Below are positions 11,578 through 24,400 of a stretch of DNA of 64,000 nucleotides, piece by piece (position 1 is the stretch's first letter; the number at the start of each line of letters is the position of its first letter). The notes beneath the pieces are model-generated. The model ran no database searches. It was not told the DNA's origin and saw only the letters and a list, made by a program, of their open reading frames with translations. The stretch is from positions 7,591,575-7,655,574 of the forward strand of contig JACDQD010000005.1 of assembly GCA_019843655.1 (NCBI GenBank), read 5' to 3'. The position numbers and the translations under genes were made by a program. The stretch is from Lethocerus indicus. Taxonomy: Eukaryota; Arthropoda; Insecta; Hemiptera; Belostomatidae.

Positions 11578-11598
11578 GGGAGGGGGAGGGGGCGTGGG
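11578..11598 (+). other. Potential G-quadruplex
   Basis: Four runs of three or more G (GGG, GGGGG, GGGGG, GGG) with short loops inside 21 bases. Confidence 0.6.
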
Positions 11599-14500
11599 CG
11601 TTCGGGTTTAAGTTGGTCCAGATCCAAAGCGACCTAGGCCTTAATACATCTATTGTGGTCTAACTCCGGACCGAACTTCCTGCTAGTTTGGATCTAAACT
11701 TTTAATGGAGTTCGGAATCTTTCTAGGCGATGGGCGGCGGGGGTGGGATAGCGGGCTCGAGTTCAATATCTTTTGCATTCAGAAACTCCTATTCGGTAGC
11801 GGACCGACTGCTGCTGACTAGATCGTAGTTGATGCTATTAGGTCAGAATATTTTATTTAAAAAAAAAACCTCTTCAGCAAGAGTCCAAATGCGTTTCCAG
11901 TTTTATTCTAACTTATTTTTTGGGGTCCAGATAGGTTTGGACAGTGTAGTGACAGTATTGACTATGGAGGTTGCTTATAAGTATCTCGCTGTGGTACTGA
12001 CGCTGGAATGCAACTGACGATGTAAGAGTAGTGCAGTATCATTTTGCAAAATCGACATTAGAGATAAAATGGAATCACCAGTAGCCTAAATCTATAATAC
12101 AGTGTGTGGCCTCGTCAGCACACTTTTAGGTGTTTCTACTGTCATTGTGCCATTCTACTGCCAATGGCGAAAAGCCGAAACCGGTTTAACTTAAAATCAA
12201 ATAGGAGAGTCGTCACAGAAGATTGTACATTTACAATCTTTATAAGTAAAACAATTTAAAGTATTTCTACCTTGAGAGGCCAGGAAATATAATTATACTA
12301 TGTGTTATATGCAACATATTTGTACACACGAAAATTGTATTTTAATTAATTTCATATATTGATACATCTTCCGTTTCCATTGCTCAATGCTGATTTTGGT
12401 TTATTGTTTCGGCGGTTTGACGGGAAAGAGAAAAAACTTTGGTCCATATGTATCGGCTGTCAAGTGTTCAACACACAAAGTGCGGTCTAACCGCGCGTTA
12501 CGAGCGCAGGGCATTTGTCGTTTAAACAGATGGTGTTGTTTCCACGCCTGCATTCATCCCCCGCCACCACCGTGCCTCATCAACCTTATTTTGTTTTTAA
12601 AAAGAAAGGATTGTTTTACAGGAATGGGGTCGCTGTTCAGGAGGCAGACTGCCCGCAGAAAACGCAAGCCGCAGGTGAAAATTCCATTTCTGGCGGAAAT
12701 AATTCAATTTAGAATTCAAATTTGCATTAGAGACTTCCGCTCTTACGTAGCGCGGACTGGAGGATTTGGAGCAAGCGGCCGTTATGAGTACTTCGACGCA
12801 CTTAAAACTTAAAACACAGCACTTGAAAAAACTTGCAGTGCGGATTTTTTTCTCGATCGAACGCTGTGTAGATTATTTCATCCTGTCCCGTCCTGATAAG
12901 AATGGCGTATGTGCTTGTGGAGAATAGTGGTAATTGTTATATAATAGAAACAATTATATATCCAGTTAACAAGATGGTGTGAAAAAATCAATCATTGTTA
13001 TTTATGTGATCGTAACGGATTGATATTGACAGCCGAAAACTGTATCAATTAAAATAGGCGACCGGAGACAGAGAATAACGCCATTAATATGTTTGATAAC
13101 AGTCACTAACTGTCTCAGTGGGGGGAGAAAAATTAAGGGTTTGTGACGAATTAACCACAAGACCTGTAGCAACGTTTCCAAGACATTTGACCCTCCCTTC
13201 CGCCTTCCTTTCCAGCTTATCTGCCGTTTCCACCATTTCTCCCCGGGGAGAAGAAGGGGTTGGAGGGCAGAAAACTTCCTTACCTAAACCAATTATACTT
13301 CCGGGTTGATACTCGTAATTTCTTCTTCGTTTCGTCCTTTCCTCTTTATTCACCGCCGCCCCGCCCCCACCACCACCACCGTTCAAGAAAGAAGTCCGAA
13401 AGCAATAAATAAATTTAAGTTTTAACCGCCCGTTTATAATTTCTCCCGTTCCGAGATAAAGCCGAAACGGGGGAGGGGGGGACGAAGGAGAAGGAGAGAC
13501 CGAGATAAAACTGAATTTATAAGCAAAGGTACAAGTAGGCGGCTTTAATTCGTTTCATAAGGTAATGGACCGGGGGGGAGAGGTTGTAGCTTATCGAAAG
13601 GGGTAGCAAGCGTAAACGTCGACCGAGTTTTATTCTTTATTTCTCCGTTGATAAATTCAAAACTTCGTATCAAACATTGGACTTATGTTGTTCAGGGTAC
13701 AATGTAAATCCACTATGTATTTTGTACATAGCTATATACTCGTCAGTCATGCGTTATATACGTAGAGGACCCGGTTTGAGAATGAAATGACCAGAGATGA
13801 ATCGGTGGAATTATGACAATATTACCATTGTTTGTCATTACTGCATTCCTTGTCCGGCTGGATAAGAACACTTGTAGCGCCAACATATCTCTATGAATTT
13901 TATCAATACTATATTATATTACATATATATTATCACATTACTTATATGCATACATATTTTATTCAGTACTATAAAACGCCATATATTTTTTGAAAATGTT
14001 TATTTTCACGTTCATGTTACAAGTGTATGACCGAGGGAGGCATTGTGATAATATAGATATATACATATCGCACAAAAGAGCGGAGAGATATTCCCGAACG
14101 TGGAATCGCGGTTCTGAAAGGACAGGTTATGCTATAAGCAGTTAAGGCGTGAACCGGTTCACAGACAGCGGAAGCTCTAAAGGGCCGACGGGACCGTTCC
14201 TGAAAGGTGCCCGCGCCCGGAACTCGTTTTCCGAACACTAATTTCCCGGCGCGACGCCCCAAGGGAAACTTTTTCACATAAAAACCCTCGCTCTAATAAG
14301 AGTTGAAGGGCCGAGGAAAGAACGCCGCTTTTTCAATAATGGCCGCCGACAGCACACACACACACACGAGACAAAGTCAATTTACTGCATGTATGTGTCG
14401 GTATACAACAGGCTTGGGTGTATGTGTTTAAGTAGTCCGCTGTCGTTTCCTGTTGTGCAGCCATCTCTTCACATGCGCTTTAATATAATATCCGCGCTTT

Positions 14501-15046
14501 AATATTATATTCATTTAATTTAAATAACTGTATACAGTCACCCCCAGTTTATTGTGGAGTTTATGTTCCAGAACCCCCCGAGATAGACGAAAATTCGCCT
14601 TCTATATATTTTTTGACGCTTTAGTTGCTTTTCCTTTCGATTTAATAATCTTTTAATATGTTTTAATTAATATTTGTCTATATTGTTGTCAAATTTTAGA
14701 CCGGAAAATGTTCATTCCACCGCATCAGGAAAAATTTCTTTTTTTAGCTACAATAAATTGAAAAATCAGTAAACACGAGAACTTTTTTTTATTACAAAAA
14801 CTTTACTCTTGACATCCAGACGAGGAAATGAACTAGAAAAAATAATAAAATGTCCCTCTATGAGCTCCTATGTATTTTAGTCATCTGGTGTGACTGAAGG
14901 CCCATACCTAGGCCTGTGTGTGTGTGTGCCTGGAAACTTCTTATCCAGCGACCTCTACAGAGGCCTCCCTTCTCCAACCTTGTCCTTCCCAATATCTCCG
15001 TCCTCTATCCTCTGTCTTCTCCCACTCGAAGGGCCGAGACCTCACC

Positions 15047-15053
<7 letters not shown>

Positions 15054-15089
<36 letters not shown>
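15054..15089. repeat. (CT)n microsatellite
   Basis: About 18 CT units, preceded at 15041 by CTCACCCTCT, a flank also seen at 56599 and 58512. Confidence 0.95.
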
Positions 15090-15091
<2 letters not shown>

Positions 15092-16582
15092 GGGAGAGCT
15101 TCCGCTTGAAAGGCCGGCGCACGGAATTTGCGGTCGGCTCCCTTATAGCTCTTATAGTCTTTTTTCCCCTCAACCCCTTCCCCCCCCCAGCCGACCAGAG
15201 CCCTTATTCCACCTCTCGGCTCCGAGAAAGCCCGAAACAATAAATGTGGGATTTCTCCTCGGGCGCTTCCCTCTTTCCGGGTCGTCTCCGGGGCAGTGGA
15301 CATCCTGTGGACACGTTGAAACAGTATTTTCATCCAGTCCGCGTATTGTCGTTGCTGGATGATATTATTTTTATTACAAACTAAAGTGGCCGCATGATCG
15401 CGACGTATGCGAGCTTCAGGGTAAATGACATGAACTAGCCTTATTATTACCTGTCAGGATGGGGATAAAAGCATGTATCTCATCAGCCATAAATCCACAA
15501 TAAACTAATATATTATTATTATTCATAACGGACACATAAACATCTTCAGAAGCAGAAACCTGTTTAAATAAGAAGACTGTATGGATTAGTTATTACGGCC
15601 GTTATATGATTAACAATTATTGCAATGTTACTCGTGTTAATTTATATTTAGTCTTAAGCTAGACCGGTCTACAGACGGAATCAGAACGAAGACGGCTAGA
15701 ATCCGAATCCGTCCCGCCGTATTATTCGGCGATGCCTTCGATAACGAGAAATCGGCGCCGTCCGGGCCGATCTGGAAGGCCGACGCTGGGATAGGAAAAA
15801 AGAGGATAGAGAAGAAATGTTTATTCTCATGAAAGATTCAGCAGAGATCTGGGGACGATAGCTGGAGGCTGCGCGACTTTAGCCAGCGCGAAAAACATCA
15901 GCCGCCTTATGAGAAAGCCCCACTTATTTTTTTATTTCTTTTTATATTTCTTTAAGGCCCTGGCTCTGGCCTTACGAACTGAATAAAGAAACAGAAAACC
16001 CTATTGACCCCATTTTCCACCTTGCCTCTTCTCTGACTGCACAGAATGTTAGTGGGCGGGGGGGGGGAAGATTATGAATCATTTCATTTTGCCTGGCTTG
16101 TCCCGGGCTTCGCTTATAATATTAAATATATAAAAATATATATTATGTATATCGTCATTATATTTTAAACGTTTAAGCATTACTAGAGAAGGTCGCCATG
16201 TAATAAAATTAAAATACTCGACCGGCTTCGTTGAGTTCATATTAATAACTTCGTTAGTGATCGTTATCCTCAAGGATTTGAATCGCGGATATTGCCGCGG
16301 ATAAATACGCGAGGTGCTGTATGAAAGAAAAATGAAATATGGTTCGAACGGACAAACCGTATCGCCACCTTAATTAAGGCTAGGCCGGTACAGGCGGGCC
16401 TCGCGGGAATGTCGAAATGCGCGAATTTACGCGCCGTTGAATCACGCGTTAGATCTCCAACGTCCGATAATTAGTAAAGCAAATCGGCGGAAATACTTTG
16501 AGCCTCGAATTGGTTTCCGGCCGCCATTGCCTTTGCCGCTAGCTATCACTCCCTCTCTCTCCAACCCTCACCATCACCCTCT

Positions 16583-16588
<6 letters not shown>

Positions 16589-16630
<42 letters not shown>
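16589..16630. repeat. (CT)n microsatellite
   Basis: About 20 CT units following a CCCTCCCT lead-in. Confidence 0.95.
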
Positions 16631-16636
<6 letters not shown>

Positions 16637-16762
16637 TGCCTGTTAATGAATTCGACGGATTTCAGAATTGGCAAATATTTTGCGAGGCAGGCCACGGTCA
16701 AACGACTGTACAGTTGATTAGCCGCCTCTTTGTTTGGGCTCCCATTGGCAGGGCTGGTCGCC

Positions 16763-16792
16763 GGGGGCGGGGGCGGGGGCGGGGGCGTTGGG
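16763..16792 (+). other. Strong potential G-quadruplex, (GGGGGC)4
   Basis: Four consecutive GGGGGC units and a further GGG within 30 bases. Confidence 0.75.
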
Positions 16793-17308
16793 CGGCTAAA
16801 ACGTTTTCACCCGCTCGTGACAAAAGATCAGTAACGAATCCCATCCGCAATTTGCGGAACGAAGCACGATTGTTCGGTCTATGTTCAACTTTTCAATTAA
16901 CTTTCAGCACTTCCCCTATCACTTGAAAACCAGATACATAATATATATTTTGTACCCTATTTGTGCAGAATAATTTATAGCAGAGGGTACGTTGAAAAGT
17001 ATGCAGCAACCTGTCGACACTAAGAAAAACAGACTAGAGCATTTCCGTGAACCAATCGGATAACGTACCTCCCGTTTGTGCTATGTAAATTTCCGTTATC
17101 CGTTTAACCGTTTCCCCCCGGCAAAGTGGCACAAGAATAAGGTAATGAAGGAAAAAACATTTCTGGAGAGGAAGCAAGCCTAAGTCTTTAAACGTTGAGT
17201 TTCTGAATGGGAAGATTGACAGGCACTTCTTTAAAGAAATTTCGTCCAAATGAAGGATTTGAAATTTGTTGGATTTTCCATTATTAAACAACGAAATGGG
17301 TTTATAAT

Positions 17309-17490
17309 ACCTGTATTGTGGTCTGCGAGGGGTTTTATACCGTAGATTTCGTGTGTTTCTGCCTCCTCTCGCCAGTTTGGTCTTTTGCTAGGCCGGTTTC
17401 GGCTGCTCGCCAACGGTTCTTCAGTAGCGGTGTTAGTCACTTTCGGCACTTGATGTTTTTAGGGCATCCTCACTGCACTGTCACTGTCAC
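17309..17490 (-). mobile_element. Penelope-like element copy 4a (interrupted)
   Basis: Family terminus ACCTGTATTGTGGTCTGCGA, then CCGTAGATTTCGTGTG, GGTCTTTTGCTAGGCC, GGTTTCGGCTGCTCGCC, CAGTAGCGGTGTTAGTCACT and ACTGCACTGTCACTGTCAC. It breaks off exactly where the 70-bp array starts. The sequence that should follow (ACTGTGGTGGTTGTCTGTTT) resumes at 18460. Six extra bases sit inside the hammerhead-like core (CCAACGGTTCTTCAG in place of CCATCTTCAG). PLE coding strand is minus. Confidence 0.83.
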
Positions 17491-18035
17491 AGTACGCCCC
17501 CTGAGGGTGGTGCGGAAATGTACTTAACTAATGTTCGTTGGGTGCACTCGCACCGATAAACTAGCGCCCCCTCAGGGTGGTGCGGAAATGTACTTAACTA
17601 ATGTTCGTTGGGTGCACTCGCACCGATAAACTAGCGCCCCCTCAGGGTGGTGCGGAAATGTACTTAACTAATGTTCGTTTGGTGCACTCGCACCGATAAA
17701 CTAGCGCCCCCTCAGGGTGGTGCGGAAATGTACTTAACTAATGTTCGTTTGGTGCACTCGCACCGATAAACTAGCGCCCCCTTGAGGGTGGTACGGAAAT
17801 GTACTTAACTAAAGTTCGTTTGTGCACTCGCACCGATAAACTAGCGCCCCTTACTTAACTAAAGTTCGTTTGGTGCACTCGCACCGATAAACTAGCGCCC
17901 CCTTGAGGGTGGTACGGAAATGTACTTAACTAAAGTTCGTTTGGGACACTCGCACCGATAACATAGCGCCCCCTGAGGGTGGTGCGGAAATGTACGTAAC
18001 TAAAGTTCGTTGGGTGCACTTGCACCGATTAACTA
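17491..18035 (+). repeat. 70-bp tandem array A (about 8 units)
   Basis: GTGCGGAAATG recurs at 17511, 17581, 17651, 17721, 17792, 17913 and 17983 with a truncated unit near 17850, giving a 70-71-bp period. Each unit holds GCGCCCCCT(C/G)AGGG, TACTTAACTAA, GTTCGTT(T/G)GG and the hairpin GGTGCACTCGCACC. The first four units share TAATGTTCG and CCCTCAGGG; later ones carry TAAAGTTCG and CCTTGAGGG. It interrupts a PLE copy. Confidence 0.95.
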
Positions 18036-18092
18036 GATTACTAAAAATAAAGCTTTTGCAATAAATTTTGGATCAACAGGAAAACTTTTATG
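18036..18092 (+). mobile_element. 3' tail shared by both 70-bp arrays (copy A)
   Basis: ACTAAAAATAAAGCTTTTGC, then CAATAAATTTTGG and ATCAACAGGAAAACTTTTAT. The same tail, at about 85 percent identity by eye, follows array B at 63465-63514. The array and tail therefore moved or duplicated together. No known transposon family was recognised. Confidence 0.7.
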
Positions 18093-18182
18093 ATCGTATA
18101 TACACAATACCAGATAGGTTTCCCGTCATATATTTGTAAGTCAGAACCTAATAGTTGTGACCAGTTGTGTGATCAAATATAT

Positions 18183-18459
18183 AGTTGACCGATAATCCAA
18201 CAAAGACATTCCCTAAAAACACAATAACATAACACATATACATACGGCAAACAGACAACCACCACAGTACAAGTGACAGTGTCAGTGCAGTGAGGATGCC
18301 CCAAAAACATCCAAAGTGCCATAAGTGACTAACACCGCTACTGAAGATGGCCAGCAGCCTAAACCGGTCTAGCAAAAGACCAAACCAACGAGAGGAGACA
18401 GAAACACACGAAATCTACGGTATTCCAACCCCTCGGAGACCACAAAACAAGTATTCTGA
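18183..18459 (+). mobile_element. Penelope-like element copy 5 (3' region, inverted to copy 4)
   Basis: PLE coding orientation on plus: GACCGATAATCC, AAGACATTCCCTAAAAACAC, CAGACAACCACCACAGTAC, GTGAGGATGCCCCAAAAACA, CTACTGAAGATGGCCAGCAG, CCTAAACCGGTCTAGC, AAAGACCAAACCAACGAGAG, ACGGTATTCCAACCCC and ACAAAACAAGTATTCTGAAC. The hammerhead-like GAAA is mutated to TAAA. Confidence 0.85.
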
Positions 18460-18494
18460 ACTGTGGTGGTTGTCTGTTTGTCGTGTGTATGCGT
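18460..18494 (-). mobile_element. Penelope-like element copy 4b (continuation of 4a)
   Basis: ACTGTGGTGGTTGTCTGTTT followed by GTCGTGTGTATG continues the family sequence broken at 17490. Copies 4a and 4b were probably one element before the 70-bp array, its tail and copy 5 came between them. Confidence 0.65.
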
Positions 18495-21400
18495 CTTTTT
18501 ATGTAACGAAATGGGTCTTTTCATCTGCCAGTTACACTTTGGAATGATTCTTTTTTTCACTTTCCTGGAGGACAGATAACGGGAAACAAAGTGGTGCCAT
18601 TCCGCTGTTATCTCTGTTATTTGGGCGGAGGAAAACTAGGCGAGATCTACCCACCTCCGCTTGTGAGGAAGACGCGCTTAAAGGGGCCCGCGCCTTCTGG
18701 ACGGTATCCGGAGGGCGTCGGGCGGGGAGGGAAACGGCCCCGGATAAGATCTGCGACCGTTCAGAATGAAATTGAATCGCTGCCAAACGGGGATTCCACG
18801 ACCGCTGCTAGAGGTCTGTATCGATTTACAGTGAAAATTTGTACGGAAATTGTACCGGCCTCGTCCGTGAGAAGAAGAAAACAAAGAATAGCGGCGAGAA
18901 AACAACGCGGCAAAATAACTTCCTATGGAGACCGGAGATTAAATTTCGACCGGGCTTTGTGAAATTGAACACTCCGGGGTGGCGGGGGCGGTGGGCTTCG
19001 ATATCGGAAAACCGTTTGAGGCCATTTTCGCTGAATATTATTGGAAACGCTTATCTAAACTTCAATCTTATGAGGTTGGGCCACCTCTAGGTCCACGTCG
19101 AGGTGAACATAAAAAAACTAAAATATAAATTGTCATTACGGATTTATACACTGTTACAGTATAACAAAAATTATTATTATGGACATAATACATAAATAAA
19201 CAACTCTTTTCTTACTTGTAATAAGTAGAAAGACAACTAATAAGTTCGTGTATTGAAGAGAATATTTAAAAATTCTGTTCTGATATTCTGTCCGCGCTAG
19301 ACTGGTTTCGGTTTCTCGCCATTTGTCATATAAATCCGGTCTGACTATTTCTCACAACGAGTGCACCAGTGATCGCTGATTTTCGCTTTATCAGTGGTGT
19401 TTGATTTTTTTGTGTGGATGTTCGTCGTTAACACCACCAATTCTTCCAGGCGCTTATTAAATATTTGTTGCAATTAAAATTCGGCCGTAATTTTGTTCTG
19501 AATCAAATAAGAAATTGAATTAAGCGAAAATAAGTCAGTGCCAGTCCACGGCCGGATGATTATTGCCCTCCGGGAAAACGGGAACAGAATTTCTGGAAAC
19601 GGTAGACGGATGACTGGAAGGGTTTTACCCCCGACCCTTCCCGCTTCAGCGGTCGTCCGCCACACATAATTCAGTAGCATTGCCGGAACTGTTCCACGCG
19701 GCAAGCCTTGAAGGAACGGTCGTGCATTCGCTAAGAAATGAAACCAAATTCGTTACTGCGTCGCAAGAACCTATCGAGATATTGAATTGTTCGGAGACAT
19801 TTTTCCAATATAAATATTCAGGACGGTTTCATCGGGATTCAGTCGCCAGACAGGCGAGAATGTTAATGAAAAAGTTAGTTATTTCAGAAATCTAGTAAAT
19901 TTGTCGGTGTGGCTACATCTATTAAGCTGTAGTGAGTTGATATTTATAAACTAAAAAGAATTTAACGATGGAATAACATGTTGAATATAAAAATTATTTA
20001 TTATAAACATAATTAATTAAATTTGTGTAAAACGATTATGGAGAAGATTACTCCTTGTACTTATGACAGTGATACTTCATCGACAACTTATGTGGGAATA
20101 TAACACCCAAAGTGTTAATGATAGGTTGAAGCTTCTTAGTATAAATTTGAAATTCTAAATCGTGTTCGACTAATCTGTTATTTCCTTGCGGTCCTGTTTC
20201 TTATCAGAGAAGTGGAACGGGCCCGCCGGTCTCCACTCCGAGTCTTACATCAGTGGAAACTTTGAGCCGGGAACAGAAAATAAAAGGGCCCTAATATTGG
20301 AGGAGTTTCGCAAGGAAACTTGAGGCCTTTTAACGTCTGGCAAGGCGAGGAGGGCGGCCACCCCTTGGGATAGGCTCAGGAAACTTTGCAATGTCTGTCC
20401 GTTTCACTCCGCCCCCATTCCCCGCCCCTCTCTTGTTCACAACTTGCAGAATAAATACCGCCCCATTATCCTATTCCTCTGTTGCTTCCTCTGTTGAAGA
20501 AAAATTATTATTTCATTAAAAACTAGCTGACATTCTGTATACATAACGGGAAAGCACTTAACCGAAGTTTGCCACATAATTCAGTTTAAAGTGTGGCCAA
20601 TGAATAACTTTTACTGGTCGAAGTTGACGCGATGTAAGAGGCGATTGTAATAAACAGGTGCCCGATTGTGGATTTCTCGAGAAGGTAGAAAACCCTACTA
20701 ACAGACTGAATTTTAAAATATCATCGCGATATAAAAGGGAAAGCCCAAAAATAATGGAATAAATAAGAGCTCGCATTCGTGGGTCATAAAGTAAACTGGT
20801 TTTTGGTCTGTTGCTGATGCCTAACAGCGAAACCTGCCTTAGAATATAAGTATCATATTATAATATGGATTGGAACATGTAATTAATTTAATTTTCAGGT
20901 GCGTAAAAATATTTTTTTTGGTACCGATAATATAACACCACCACACCACCGTTAAGGTTGTTAAGTGGGGGTCTGAAGAAAATTTCGTTTTTCAGCCCCT
21001 TTGGGAACTCAAGGCGTTAATTGGCGAATCGTTCAAATGAGCGTGGACGGGGAAACTCATTTTTCATCACCTTTACTAATTATTCGAAATTTCTTTTTTT
21101 TTTCGAATTTTTTTCCCCTTGAAAGTAAAGGTGGCCTGCCGACCCCAGCCTTAGCCGGAGTGGATCACTTCGCGCGAGTCCCAAAACACGGCCTGTCCAC
21201 ACGCTCTTCATAAATATTAATGCCGGATATAATTCCATGGGAGTGATGATTGATGAGGGTTAGGACAGCGGCGGTCCTCGAATATCGAAGTATGCGGATT
21301 TATACAGCAGGATTGAGTTCAAAGTATAGGTTGGGGTATACGCACCCTCTATTTTGTCCTACCCTAGACTTATCACTTGAGGACTGAAATGGGCGAGGCC

Positions 21401-24400
21401 AATTACTTATAGCAACTGAGTGAATCATCACTCATCTCTCGCTCCAGCGTTTGCGGTTTGCTCATTTCTTTTTCTCCGTCATCATATTTTTGAATTTCCG
21501 TATTGATTCGGAGGAATAAAACAGTCAGGGAGACGAAATAACGGACAGATCGAGGCTGAGGAAGTCCCTTCTCATGACCACCGGTCGGGAGTGGACAGAA
21601 AATTCAGCCGGAAATATTAAAAATATTCGCGTTTTTAACGCCCCAATTTTTTACTCTTTGGTGAAGAAAAAAAGTGTTTACGTTGAAAGTCGCCGTCGGT
21701 CCGCCATTCAATCAACTTAAACGACCGACAGGATGAAAGCCACCCCTTGATGTGTATCCCGAATTTTCGGCTTCGCGCTGCTCTCCTTTCATATCGCATC
21801 GAAATAAGTTCTCTTTTTTTTTTATCGTCATTCGGTACAGTTTCGTACAGACGAATCGATCACGGTCCAAACTTTAAAACGTTATATCGGCCCGAGTGAC
21901 GTTTTTCTGTCGAAAAGAGGATTTTATGTTGGGCACGAAAATAGGATTGATATGAAAAAAAGCGGCGTTTTATCTTCGTGAAATTTTTTTTTAAATATGT
22001 CGGGACACTGTTCAATTTTTACCGGACAAAAATATGAAGGTGGACTAAGCTTAAGGATCTTATTGTGTAAAGAAAAAACCTCGTCTGACATTTTTTTCAG
22101 TAGTTTCAGTTTTCAATAGTGGTAGTATTTCAGTATCAAGGGTTTTGTTTTAAATTTTATATAACAAATTTTAAAAACATAATTCTGAGAAAGTTATGCC
22201 GGTTTTGCAATGATCTTCATTGCTATAAATAAGGGAAAGTTGCTCTCTCTCTTTCTTTACACCCTGGCTAAAGGTTATAAAATATATGACGTTTGCTGTG
22301 CGGGGCAAAGTGAGACATAACGCCTGTTAGTATTGGGTTTAGCCGCGGGGTTAGTGCTGGTGGCCGGAGGGCTGGGTCCCGGGGCCGATGTTCTATTTAT
22401 CATTAGCGGTACCGCAAGTCGTATTTCAGCCGGCCAAGAGGGGCCGTGTAACCCCAGCTACTCGATGGTCCGTAACTGCCACTAACTCTCGGCCTAATAT
22501 CGGTCTGTACACCGTACGCGCTGTGCGTAAACACGGCGCGCGGTCACCGACACGGCCTTGGACTAATTATTAGTCGCTAATAGAGTGAGCAGTTTAACCG
22601 ACGCCAGATGGGCAATAAATTGATGGGCCGAAACCGCTTGGTGCCAACCGCAACTAAAGGCCGAGGAACAACGACTATGATAGCTATTTCTTGTCGAGTC
22701 ATAGCTCGAGAACTAGACAAATTATCGATTAAATTATACTTACGTAAGTTTCCAGAATCATTAAGGTTATTCTATTAGATTAGTCCGGATCGGAAGAGCT
22801 TTACCTGAAGTTCAAGATAAATTTTACGTTTTTTTTGAGATATTTCTCTTTAACATTTGGTAATTTAAAGAAATTTCATCTTGCCAATGGTAGGCAAAAT
22901 CAATTCTGTTAATGCTTCCGGGTGATATGCCCATAAGTTATTAATAAGTGGCTTCTCGCCATCTTCAATAGCGTTTCGTCAGCGTGTGTACAGCATGTAA
23001 TAGCGCGGCGACGGTTTCGACACGCAGGCGTTTCAAACCCTCAAAACAGGTGTCATAAATTAATGAGGCTCCGGGAGTTGATTGAAGGCGGGTTCGAATT
23101 CCGGACGTTAATGTCGTCCATTTTATTCTCATTGTTTTAGAATAATCCCAATCCGATTATTCGAAAAATCAGCGCTAAGGAAAATAACATTTATTCGGGT
23201 AATAATATAAGAACCTTAATGAAAGATAAATTTTCGGGACTCCGTGAGGATACATCGGAATATCGTCACTCACATGGGTTAGTAATCAAAAGCGTCTTTC
23301 AAGGATACGTTCTTGAACGTATTAAAAGAGAGGAGGACTGAAATTCCAGGATACTCCTGTATAATTTATTAAAAAAAAAAAAACACTTTACAGCATTAGA
23401 CTAGAAGCGGGCGGGGCACCTCCTAGAAGGACGCTAGCGCCTTGTGTAGCGGGCCTGAAATAAGCGGCATTAATTGATCAATAGTATCTGAGATCACTAA
23501 TAGGTGAGAACCGGGCAAAGGGAAGGGATGCCCGGGGAGCAGGGAGCGGGGGGTCCTATTGTCGCTTGGCTAATGGTAGCCAAATAGGGGCGGGATGGAC
23601 CTATGGATGGAAACGAGACTAAAATACAGAAACTCAGCATTAATTAGCAATCACGGACCGTTATAACCACTCGAACTGGTCCTAGATAAATAGAAATAGG
23701 ATCTTAAATCTCCTGTCCCCAATCGTTGATTTGGTCCTAGCATATTGTTTCGTATTCATGAGTTATAGGACAGTATTAGGTCAAGCTCGGAACAGTGTTT
23801 CCTAAAATAATGCGAATGGTAATATATATAAATAACAGTTTGTTATTAAAAATCTCTCTAAAATCCAAGTAATAATAATACAAGTACGATTTTAACACTA
23901 TGAATGAGAGTTTCAGGATATCTCACGAACGATGTCAAACATCTGACTAATTTTATGCCATCGTTGATTTAAAAATTATTTCACGATTCCAATGAGTGTA
24001 TTAGGTAGAATATTTATATTTATGTTCATGACTGGAGGAACGAAGAATTTAAAAAATCTTTCTCACGATTTGACGTATAAATTAAATATATAATTCCGTT
24101 ACTAATATATTTCTTGTAGTCACGGGAATAGCTGAAAGTAATATCCAGCCAAGAATTCTTGGTCAGATACAACTCCCGGCCATCTATCTTGGACACTTAT
24201 GCACGTTCCCTGCCTCCGCTGTTGGTCAAATTTAGAACAGTTGGAAACTGTTGGCGGGAAGTTGTGCGATACATTTGTCACTCCTGGGGATACCCGGATC
24301 TCCTTGGCGTTATCTGCGCGAGGACAAACAGCATTTAGGGACAGGATCCCGCAGGAGTTACGGTCGGGACTACCCGGAGGAGAGCGTTCTTGGGGCGTAT

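Larger units (their letters stand above)
9259..17308. other. Unassigned intron-like sequence with (CT)n and G-rich tracts
   Basis: No credible coding frame was found. The most open frames (around 9497-9886, 14890-15362 and 16437-16646) are driven by CT tracts. The stretch holds compact G-runs at 11578-11598 and 16763-16792, and several GC-rich islands (9780-10020, 13440-13520, 15100-15300, 15680-15800) separated by AT-rich DNA. Confidence 0.5.

Noticed and set aside
14890..15362. Several overlapping open frames with Ser-Leu repeats.
   Set aside because: They are translations of the (CT)n tract and its flanks.
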